From Nocardiopsis sp. TSRI0078 (GTDB lineage Bacteria > Actinomycetota > Actinomycetes > Streptosporangiales > Streptosporangiaceae), in NCBI RefSeq assembly GCF_001905145.1, contig NZ_LWLB01000034.1, positions 124,001-188,000 of the forward strand: 64,000 bases of DNA, read 5' to 3'. A program made the position numbers and the translations under genes. The notes below the pieces were generated by a model. That model was not told the DNA's origin and did no database searches. It saw only the letters and a program-made list of their open reading frames with translations. Below are positions 16,156 through 23,030 of this stretch, piece by piece (the stretch's first letter is position 1; the number at the start of each line of letters is the position of its first letter).

Positions 16156-17020
16156 GTCTTTCCTGTGGTGGTCTCAGTGTGCCTACCGGATCGTCCGCCC
16201 GTCCCGGATTCCGGGTGTGACGGGCGTCGGGCCGATGGCGGTCGACTCGTCGGGTGGCCGGGTCAACAGCGGTACGCGGAGAGCCACGGTGGAGTGGGGA
16301 GCGGGGGAAGCACCCGGCCGGGCGTGTGCCTCTCCGGAGCGGTCGGTTTCGGGGAGGAAATAGATGCGGGCCACAACGGAAGGCTGGTATCGCCTGTCCG
16401 ATATTAGCGATGAGCCTCATCCCCTCCAACCTCACGTCAACGGGACCGCTCTGCCGTGTTCGGTGGGGCTGAAGGGAGCCCACACAGAAGACGCCGAGTC
16501 CCCGTTCCAGGTTGTCCACAGGCGCAGAGCCGATCTGGTGGCGGCTATTCGTGCAGGTCTAACGTGGTTAACGGGGGGATCCCAGGGATCCTCGGCCTCG
16601 TGCTGCCCTCACCCGCCCGGCCTTTCGAAACGGCCGCTCGCAGCACGGTGCACTCCCTTTCCCGGGCAGTGTGAATTCTCGGAGAACGTCAAGGGCACAC
16701 CCCACGCCCTCCGGCCTCCCACGTGTCCGTGGACCCGGCACCCGTCACCTGCCCGGGCCGGCAGCGGCCCGGCTCTCCACCCCGCGGCCCCGGCCACCCC
16801 ACGCCCCCGCCCCTTGACGCCCCGGTCCTCTCGGCCCTTCGGCCCCACGGTCCCCGCTTCGGCACCCCGATCCCCTCGACCTCTCGGTGCGCCACCCTTC
16901 TTGCTCCTTCGACCCTGCGGCCCCGCGCCGACGGCTCGGCGGATAACGCCATCGTCTGTGGGTGTTATGGGGAGATTGTGCTAATAAGTGACCTATTGGC
17001 GCTTTTGCTGCAAAGGAGAA
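16156..17020. other. Divergent 0.87-kb intergenic region
   Basis: It separates the minus-strand surface-protein gene from the plus-strand CPBP gene. The left 250 bases are the long 5' leader and promoter of the surface-protein gene (16401-16429). 16540-16940 is C-rich with no credible ORF. The right end (16950-17010) is comparatively AT-rich and probably carries the CPBP promoter. Confidence 0.5.
16401..16429 (-). promoter_or_regulatory. Promoter TTGGAG-N17-TAATAT for surface-protein gene 1
   Basis: Reading the minus strand, TTGGAG (16429-16424), a 17-base spacer and TAATAT (16406-16401) form a near-consensus vegetative promoter. The downstream gene starts ~240 bases later. The same arrangement (TTGGAA-N17-TAGTAT, both followed by C after a CGC-ended spacer) stands at 19494-19522 before the paralogue. 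Confidence 0.7.
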
Positions 17021-17866
17021 GTGAACACACACGTGCGCGCCCCAGACGCCGACAGCCGAGACCAGCCCACGCCCACAGGTGACACGCACCCCACAGGCGA
17101 CGCGCCTCCCACGCACCCCGAGCGTTCCAAGGGTCGCGCCGTCCCGCTGCTGGGCACCCGGGTGCGTCTGCGGGACACGGCCCTCCTCGGCGCGGTCACA
17201 CTCGGGTCCGGGGCGCTGCTGCTCGGTCTGGGACTGCTGGCGACCACACTCACCGCTGCGGACTGGTCTCCGACGGCCCGGGTCGCCCTGGCGGTCGGCC
17301 CCCTCGTACTGCTCACCCCGCTGGTGGCCTGCGCCGCGGGCCACGCTCTCCTCATGCGCCGTGGACCCCGCCTGACTCCGAAGGACGTGGGTCTCGCGAA
17401 GCCGAACCGCGTCCCCGTCGGCCTCGTTCTGTGGATTCCGCTGGCCATCCTGTCCGCGGCGCTCTCCACGGGGATCACACTCGGGGCGGCCTCCCTGCTG
17501 GGTGTGGAGGACACCGGGGACTCCGCGCCCTCCGCGTCCTCCGGCCTGGTGGCGGACCTGCCGCTCCCCGCGGGCCTCACCATCGTCCTCGGTACGGCGG
17601 TGCTCTTCCCCCTCCTGGAGGAGATCGTCTTCCGCGGCATGCTGCACGGTGCCCTGTCCCGCCGCGTGGCCCCGTGGGCGGCGGTCGCGCTCTCGGCCCT
17701 GGTCTTCTCCCTCGTCCACGTGGCTCCCCTGCTGATGCCCTACACCCTGGTCCTGGGCCTCTGGCTGGGGTGGCTGCACCGCCGGTACGAGTCCATCGTC
17801 CCCTCGATCGTGCTGCACTGCTGCAACAACGCCCTGGTCTCGGTCATCGCCCTCAGCGCGCTGTAA
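17021..17866 (+). CDS. CPBP-family intramembrane glutamic endopeptidase
   Basis: 281 residues. After a hydrophilic ~35-residue N-terminus there are about seven hydrophobic segments. The three CPBP (Abi) motifs are present: LEEIVFRGML near residue 200 (the EExxxR catalytic glutamates), FSLVHV and LHCCNNAL. Members process membrane-bound substrates; CAAX-prenyl, bacteriocin-immunity and surface-protein maturation roles are known in the family. Its position between two sortase-anchored proteins suggests, as inference only, a link with their maturation. The GTG at 17021 has AAAGGAG directly upstream with unusually short spacing; GTG at 17033 is an alternative. A bidirectional hairpin (17935-17970) separates it from the convergent next gene. 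Confidence 0.85.
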   Translation: MNTHVRAPDADSRDQPTPTGDTHPTGDAPPTHPERSKGRAVPLLGTRVRLRDTALLGAVTLGSGALLLGLGLLATTLTAADWSPTARVALAVGPLVLLTPLVACAAGHALLMRRGPRLTPKDVGLAKPNRVPVGLVLWIPLAILSAALSTGITLGAASLLGVEDTGDSAPSASSGLVADLPLPAGLTIVLGTAVLFPLLEEIVFRGMLHGALSRRVAPWAAVALSALVFSLVHVAPLLMPYTLVLGLWLGWLHRRYESIVPSIVLHCCNNALVSVIALSAL

Positions 17867-17926
17867 CGCCGCGACGACACCGGAAGACCACCGCCGTCTC
17901 CGGAAGCGACCGCGCCGCCTCCGGGA

Positions 17927-18266
17927 ACGGCGAAGGGCCCGTCCCCGTGGTCTTCCACGGGGGCGGGCCCTCAGGCGCTACCGCGCTACCGCGGTGAGGC
18001 GGTCGGGAGGGTGTCAGCCCTCCAGGTCCTCGGAGCCGGCGGCCTTGCGCTTGCGGCTGAGGTAGATGGCGCCGCCACCGGCGCCCAGTGCGGCCACACC
18101 GGCGGCGACCAGGCCGGCGAGCGCGCCGCCGGTCACGGGCAGGGTGGGCTCGTTCTGGTCGTCGGCGGGCTCGGAGGGCTTGTCGCTGGGCTCCTCGGGC
18201 TCGGTCGGCTTCGGGGACTCCGGCTCGGTCGGCTCGGGGGACTCGGGCTCACTCGGCTCGTCGTTC
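17927..18266. repeat. Duplicated 3' end plus terminator, copy 2
   Basis: Counterpart of 14800-15148. It includes the hairpin, the stop codon and the identical C-terminal wall-spanning and LPVTG region of the 18014-19234 gene. Confidence 0.8.
17935..17970. terminator. Bidirectional hairpin terminator between CPBP gene and surface-protein gene 2
   Basis: A 16-bp stem with TCTT loop, same sequence as 14809-14844. It lies between two convergent genes, so it can end both transcripts. Confidence 0.75.
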
Positions 18267-19234
18267 GGCTCGGGGGACTCAGGCGGGGTGACCTCGCCCT
18301 CGGTCCAGGAGGCGGACGCGGACGCGGACACGGTGGCCTCGCTGTCCTCGGCGGTGATCAGCGTCTGGGTCTCGGCCTTGTCCGACTCACCCCTGAACAG
18401 ACGACCGGTCTCGACGGTCGCGCTGGTCTCCAGGGAGAAGCTCGCCTGGCCCGCCTCGGCGTCCTCGGGGACGGAGAAGCCGACGGTGTCACCGTCGTCG
18501 ACCGCGTCGACGGGTTCGCCGCTCTCCAGGTCGACCAGCGTGACGCCCGGGGGGGCCTCCAGTGCCACCGGGATGTTACTGCCGTTGGTCTCGATGAGGA
18601 ACTCACCGACGGTCTCCCCGGCCGTGCCGGAAGCCTCGCCCGGAGTGATGCTCAGGGAGGGAGCGGGCTGCTTGACGTCCTTGGCCGCACCGACGAGGTA
18701 GTCGTAGACCTCCTTGACCCCCTTGGATCCATCGGAGGTCAGCTTGGCGCCGTTGCTGAAGTGCCAGATGGCGGCCTGGGTCGCGGCGAGGGCCTGCTTG
18801 TCGCCGAAGCGGCGGTTGTCCACCCCGGCGGCCGCGGCCAGTTCCGCGGCGCTGAGCTCGGGATAGCTGTTCTGGAGGATCCAGCGCACCTTGGCGGGCT
18901 CGGCGAACTCGCCCTTGCCCGGATAGGTGGACCAGTCGTCCTCGCGGTACCAGGCATCGGTCCTGATGCCGGTCTCGAGGTCGATGCAGTACGTCGTCAG
19001 GACGGTGCCGTCTTCGAGCTTCAGGTTGAAGAGGGTCGTTCCGACGCCCTTGCCGTCCATTTCGACGGATGAACCGCTCTCGGCGTTGCCGATGTACTGG
19101 GCACGGGCGGAGCCGTCGTGGGTCTCCGGTTCGGCGGCCGCGGGGGCGGCGGCCAGGCCGAAGGCCAGGAACGCGGCGGCGGAGGCGGCGAGGCCGCTGC
19201 GCCCGACGGTGCGGGGGAGGGAGGAGATACTCAA
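18014..19234 (-). CDS. Thioester-domain (TQXA) surface protein with LPXTG-type sorting signal, copy 2
   Basis: 406 residues, same architecture as the 14896-16155 product: signal peptide to about residue 34, C83 in TTYCIDLE and Q153 in AATQAAIWHFSNG forming the putative thioester, a beta-rich domain, Pro/Glu-rich stalk and LPVTGG-hydrophobic-RKRK. The C-terminal ~80 residues are identical to copy 1, while the thioester domain is only partly similar (VRWILQNSYPELSAAELAAAAG against VHWILQNSYPSVSAADLASAAR), so the binding heads have diverged on a common anchor. The start is probably TTG at 19234, aligned with the GTG of copy 1; an ATG nearby is out of frame. Promoter at 19494-19522. Confidence 0.88.
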   Translation of the reverse strand: MSISSLPRTVGRSGLAASAAAFLAFGLAAAPAAAEPETHDGSARAQYIGNAESGSSVEMDGKGVGTTLFNLKLEDGTVLTTYCIDLETGIRTDAWYREDDWSTYPGKGEFAEPAKVRWILQNSYPELSAAELAAAAGVDNRRFGDKQALAATQAAIWHFSNGAKLTSDGSKGVKEVYDYLVGAAKDVKQPAPSLSITPGEASGTAGETVGEFLIETNGSNIPVALEAPPGVTLVDLESGEPVDAVDDGDTVGFSVPEDAEAGQASFSLETSATVETGRLFRGESDKAETQTLITAEDSEATVSASASASWTEGEVTPPESPEPNDEPSEPESPEPTEPESPKPTEPEEPSDKPSEPADDQNEPTLPVTGGALAGLVAAGVAALGAGGGAIYLSRKRKAAGSEDLEG

Positions 19235-19638
19235 ATCATGTCCCGGTGTGTTCTAGAGGTAACCGGATAGAGGCGTCCGCCCACAGGACTGCGAGAAGCC
19301 GAGAGGGCGGAAGCGATGGCCACAGCACGGCGGCGACTGGGAAACGTGTGCCGCTTTCTGCGTTCGTCAGTTCCGGGGAGTCACCACGTCGGGTTCGGGG
19401 GCGTGGCGCCATGTGGGGTGGCGCGGTCGTCCGGTGTGGGCTCTGTGATGCGGGAACTGGCCGCACTTGCCGTGGTGTGCCAACGCCCGCCTGATACTAG
19501 CGATCCCCTTGGCTACTTCCAACCCGGTTCGCGGAAAATGTGACCCAATACGGCCAGGGAAAAAATTCTGTGCGGATAGGCCAGATTATGGCCGTACGTC
19601 ACGCAACCAAATGCGGGCTCGCGCGTCCCCGCCCGCAC
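19235..19638. other. Leader and promoter region between two surface-protein genes
   Basis: It holds the ~260-base 5' leader and the promoter (19494-19522) of the 18014-19234 gene, then ~115 bases that precede the stop of the next minus-strand gene. No ORF with native codon use is seen. Confidence 0.5.
19494..19522 (-). promoter_or_regulatory. Promoter TTGGAA-N17-TAGTAT for surface-protein gene 2
   Basis: On the minus strand TTGGAA (19522-19517), a 17-base spacer ending GATCGC, and TAGTAT (19499-19494). The copy-1 promoter spacer ends CATCGC, so the -10 context is conserved between the paralogues. Confidence 0.7.
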
Positions 19639-20823
19639 TCAGTCGCGTCGCCTGCGGCCCAGAAGCAGGATGATCAGGCCGGATACCACCAGGGCGCCAG
19701 CGATGACCAGCAGCCCCGACAACCAGGTGCCCGTGTGGGCCAGGCCGTCCTCCGGGATTCGGTCCTCCGCCGCCGGGGGTTCCTGCTGCCGCTCCTCCTC
19801 GGGAGCGGACTCCTGCTCGGCCTCGCCGAGCACGGGCGGCTCCTCCGCCTCCGCGGCGGGGTCCGAGGTCTCCCCGGTGCCCGGCTCCCCGCTCTGCTCG
19901 GGGTGCCAGGTGAAGGTCGCGGTGGCCGAACTCGTCGCCGTGCCCGCCTCCGCGGTCACCAGCGGCCGGGTGCGCACGCCGTCCCGCCCGGTGAACAGGC
20001 GTCCCTGCGGAAGCGGCACGTCCTGGCCGCGCACGTGCAGTGTCGCCACCCCGGCCGGAGCCGACGACGGGTCCACCTCCAGGAAGACCTCCTCGCCGTC
20101 GAGGATCCGGGTCACCTGCTCGCCGTCCCCGTCGACCAGCCACGACACCGGGGCGCCGCGCACCGACACCTCCACCGGGTCCGCCCCGGAGCTGTGCACG
20201 GTCAGCGGACCCAGGGGAGCCTCGGGGGCGACCGCCTCCAGGTGCTCCGGGGTCACGTCCAGGGACCGGGAGGCGGTGGTGTCGGACGCCGACGTGCTGC
20301 CCTCGACCAGGTGGTCGTACAGGGCGACGACCGCGGCGTCGTTGGCCTCACGGTCCGGCTCCGCCCCGTCCAGCACGTGCCACAGGGCGGCCTGGGTGCC
20401 CGCGATCGCCTGCTGCTCGTCCAGCTGGGGCAGGCCCGCCCTCTCCGCCAGGGCGGGCAGGTCGACCGACGGATAGGAGTGGGAGACGATCCAGTTCGCG
20501 CGGTCGGGGGGGTCCGTTTTCTGGGGGGTTTCGGTCCACTGCGGACTGTCAGACCATGTCGACTCCACGTAGGCGGCGTGCGGAAGCATCTCCCCGTCGG
20601 AGGCGGCCGTGTAGGCCGGTACCGAGTTCTGGGCGCCCACGCGCAGGCTGAACAGCGCGGTGTCGGCCTCCCGCCCGTCGGCGAGGACGAGGACCGCGCC
20701 CGCGACCGGGTCGCGGTCCACACGTGAGAAGTCGTCGGCACTCGCCGCGGGAACGCCAACCAGGGTGCCGACCAGGGCGGCGGAGGAAAGCAGCGCGGCG
20801 CATCGACGCAGGATGCCGGACAT
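19639..20823 (-). CDS. Degenerate thioester-domain surface protein lacking the reactive Cys, LAXTG sorting signal
   Basis: 394 residues. A signal peptide (about 1-29, ending AASA) precedes a domain aligned with the TQXA domains of the two neighbours: ANWIVSHSYPSVDLPALAERAG, and AGTQAALWHVLDG keeps the glutamine (Q144). The position of the reactive cysteine, however, is T72 (PAYTAASDG against TTYCIDLE), and the mature protein has no cysteine, so no Cys-Gln thioester can form. The stalk is rich in Glu, Pro and Gln. The sorting signal is LAHTG followed by a hydrophobic segment and RRRR, the class-E sortase type, unlike the LPVTG of its neighbours. The ATG at 20823 has AGGAG upstream. A non-covalent binding role is inference. 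Confidence 0.85.
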   Translation of the reverse strand: MSGILRRCAALLSSAALVGTLVGVPAASADDFSRVDRDPVAGAVLVLADGREADTALFSLRVGAQNSVPAYTAASDGEMLPHAAYVESTWSDSPQWTETPQKTDPPDRANWIVSHSYPSVDLPALAERAGLPQLDEQQAIAGTQAALWHVLDGAEPDREANDAAVVALYDHLVEGSTSASDTTASRSLDVTPEHLEAVAPEAPLGPLTVHSSGADPVEVSVRGAPVSWLVDGDGEQVTRILDGEEVFLEVDPSSAPAGVATLHVRGQDVPLPQGRLFTGRDGVRTRPLVTAEAGTATSSATATFTWHPEQSGEPGTGETSDPAAEAEEPPVLGEAEQESAPEEERQQEPPAAEDRIPEDGLAHTGTWLSGLLVIAGALVVSGLIILLLGRRRRD

Positions 20824-21023
20824 GCTCTTGCGCTCCTGTGCGAGGGCGGTGGCCCTTATACGGGCCGACCGGCGAGATCGTCTTGCTTGGAGCACCCAGG
20901 CTAACGGCCAGGCGCTCCCGGACCCCGGTTCTTCCCTCGACAGCGGCCCAATCGTGTACTGGCCGTGATGTCCGTTAACCCTTCCGTGTCCTGGCCCCGG
21001 GCGCTCCACCCCCGCGCGCTCGG

Positions 21024-21029
21024 TAGGCT
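21024..21029 (+). promoter_or_regulatory. -10 element (TAGGCT) for gatB
   Basis: TAGGCT lies 41 bases before the gatB ATG, giving a leader of about 35 nt. gatB therefore has its own promoter, apart from gatCA. Confidence 0.45.
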
Positions 21030-21070
21030 GAGCTGGAAGGTATGTCCTCTACGGAAACGGGTTTGCGGCG

Positions 21071-22618
21071 ATGGCCCACGCGGTAACTCCTAGCCCTGCC
21101 ACCAACAGTGCTCCTGTGCCGGTGGCCTACGAGCAGGCGCTGGCCAAGTACGAGCCGGTGCTCGGCCTGGAGACCCACATCGAACTGGGTACCGCCTCCA
21201 AGATGTTCTGCGCCTGCCCCACCGAGTTCGGGGCCGATCCCAACACGCAGGTGTGCCCGGTCTGCCTGGCGCTGCCCGGCTCGCTGCCGGTCGTCAACGA
21301 GAAGGCGGTCGAGGGCGCCATCCGCCTGGGTCTGGCGCTGAACTGCTCGATCGCCCCCTGGGGCCGGTTCGCCCGGAAGAACTACTTCTATCCGGACATG
21401 CCGAAGAACTACCAGATCTCCCAGTACGACGAGCCGATCTGCGTCGACGGCCACCTCGACGTCACCGTCGACACCCCCGACGGCCTGCGCGAGTTCCGCG
21501 TGGAGATCGAGCGCGTCCACATGGAGGAGGACACCGGCAAGACCTCGCACGTGGGCGGGGCCACCGGCCGTATCCACGGTGCCGACTACTCCATCGTCGA
21601 CTACAACCGCGCGGGTATCCCGCTGCTGGAGATCGTCACCAAGCCCATCACCGGCACCGGCGAGCTGGCGCCCCTGGTCGCCCGTGCCTACGCCGCCGAG
21701 CTGCGCGACCTGGTCCGCTCCCTGGGCATCTCCGACGTGCGCATGGAGGAGGGCTCCATGCGCTGCGACGTCAACGTCTCGATCAACGAGCGCGGTGCCG
21801 CCGGGTGGGGCACCCGCAGCGAGACCAAGAACGTCAACTCGCTGCGCTCGGTCGAGCGGGCCGTGCGCTCGGAGATCGAGCGCCAGGCCGGTGTGCTCGA
21901 CGCCGGGCGGAGGGTCGTGCAGGAGACCCGCCACTTCCAGGAGAACACCGGCCGCAGCGTCTCCGGCCGCTCCAAGGAGGAGGCGCAGGACTACCGGTAC
22001 TTCCCGGACCCCGACCTGGTCCCCGTCGCCCCCTCCGACGAGTGGGTGGAGGAGCTGCGCGCCACGCTGCCCGAGCTGCCCGCCGCCAAGCGCGCCCGGG
22101 TCCGCTCCGAGTGGGACCTCACCGACACCGAGCTGCGCGACCTGGTCAACGCCGACGCCATCGACCTGGTGGAGGCGACCGTGGCCGAGGGCGCCCCGTC
22201 GGCGGAGGCCCGCAAGCTGTGGCTGAACGAGCTGTCCCGCCGCGCCACCGAGCAGGAGGTGGGGCTGGACGCCCTGCCCATCACCCCGGCCCAGGTCGCC
22301 CGGATCATCGCCCTGGTCGCCGAGGGCACCCTCACCAACAAGCTCGCCCGCCAGGTGGTGGAGGGCGTGCTGGCCGGTGAGGGCGAGCCCGACGCCGTGG
22401 TCGAGGCCCGGGGCCTGAAGGTGGTCAGCGACGACGGCGCGCTCGGCGCGGCCGTGGACGAGGCCATCAAGAACAACCCCGACGCCGCCGACAAGGTGCG
22501 CGGCGGCAAGGTCGCCGCGGCCGGCGCCCTGGTGGGCGCCGTCATGAAGGCGACCCGGGGCCAGGCCGACGCGGGCCGTGCCCGCGAGCTCATCCTGGAG
22601 AGGCTCAGCGCGGGCTGA
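21071..22618 (+). CDS. gatB: Aspartyl/glutamyl-tRNA amidotransferase subunit B
   Basis: 515 residues. GatB binds the misacylated tRNA and performs the kinase and transamidase steps with ammonia from GatA. The N-terminal GLETHIELGTASKMFC, CPVCLALPGSLPVVNEKAV and KNYFYPDMPKNYQISQYDEP are highly conserved GatB segments. Zinc-site cysteines are in CACPTEF and CPVC. The C-terminal YqeY-like domain (about 370-515) has the GKVAAAGALVGAVMKATRGQAD motif. The organism thus makes Gln-tRNA, and perhaps Asn-tRNA, indirectly, consistent with a single gltX and a tRNA-Gln gene further on. It is separated from gatCA by the surface-protein island. Confidence 0.96.
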   Translation: MAHAVTPSPATNSAPVPVAYEQALAKYEPVLGLETHIELGTASKMFCACPTEFGADPNTQVCPVCLALPGSLPVVNEKAVEGAIRLGLALNCSIAPWGRFARKNYFYPDMPKNYQISQYDEPICVDGHLDVTVDTPDGLREFRVEIERVHMEEDTGKTSHVGGATGRIHGADYSIVDYNRAGIPLLEIVTKPITGTGELAPLVARAYAAELRDLVRSLGISDVRMEEGSMRCDVNVSINERGAAGWGTRSETKNVNSLRSVERAVRSEIERQAGVLDAGRRVVQETRHFQENTGRSVSGRSKEEAQDYRYFPDPDLVPVAPSDEWVEELRATLPELPAAKRARVRSEWDLTDTELRDLVNADAIDLVEATVAEGAPSAEARKLWLNELSRRATEQEVGLDALPITPAQVARIIALVAEGTLTNKLARQVVEGVLAGEGEPDAVVEARGLKVVSDDGALGAAVDEAIKNNPDAADKVRGGKVAAAGALVGAVMKATRGQADAGRARELILERLSAG

Positions 22619-23030
22619 CCCGCCCGTCCCGGGGACGGGGCCCGCTCCCGAGGGCCCTCTCCCCGTCAGCGGACGGCCCGTCTCCGCGGTATGGTCCTTG
22701 CCTCCCGTCGAGGGACGACGGGTGGGCGGCGGGCCCTGCCGGGGGCGGTCCCGACGCCGCGCCGCGCCGGGCGGACCGCGCACGTGCCACGGAGAACCAT
22801 CACTCTGGGTGAGGATTTCGTCGTCATCTCTCATCCGGGCCTCAATCGCTGTGTGACCTTGGTTGCGTAGGGTTGCGACGCACGGGGGCGTGTACGGTCC
22901 CTCGGACCGTTCCCGCCACCAGCTCGTCCCAGTCCCGCGAGACCCTGGGCGAGATGCGGTGCCGGGTGCTGTGCCGCGCCCGGACTCGAATAACGCGAGG
23001 TGGGTGCTCCATGTCCGAGGAGAGAGCGTG
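22619..23030. other. Intergenic region with terminator and possible promoter
   Basis: A CCCGTCC-CGG-GGACGGG hairpin (22623-22639) follows gatB immediately. TAGGGT near 22868 is a possible -10 for the downstream GGDEF-EAL gene. No gene seen. Confidence 0.45.
22623..22639 (+). terminator. Short hairpin after gatB
   Basis: Seven-bp perfect stem, 3-base loop, five bases after the gatB stop. No T-run follows. Confidence 0.4.

Noticed and set aside
13990..20823. Prophage or integrated element between gatA and gatB
   Set aside because: No integrase, attachment-site repeat, tRNA target or phage gene is seen. The region is better described as an accessory island of surface-protein genes.
22863..23030. 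Upstream extension of the second GGDEF-EAL protein
   Set aside because: The added residues have no similarity to the family, and ATG 23031 has a strong ribosome binding site.
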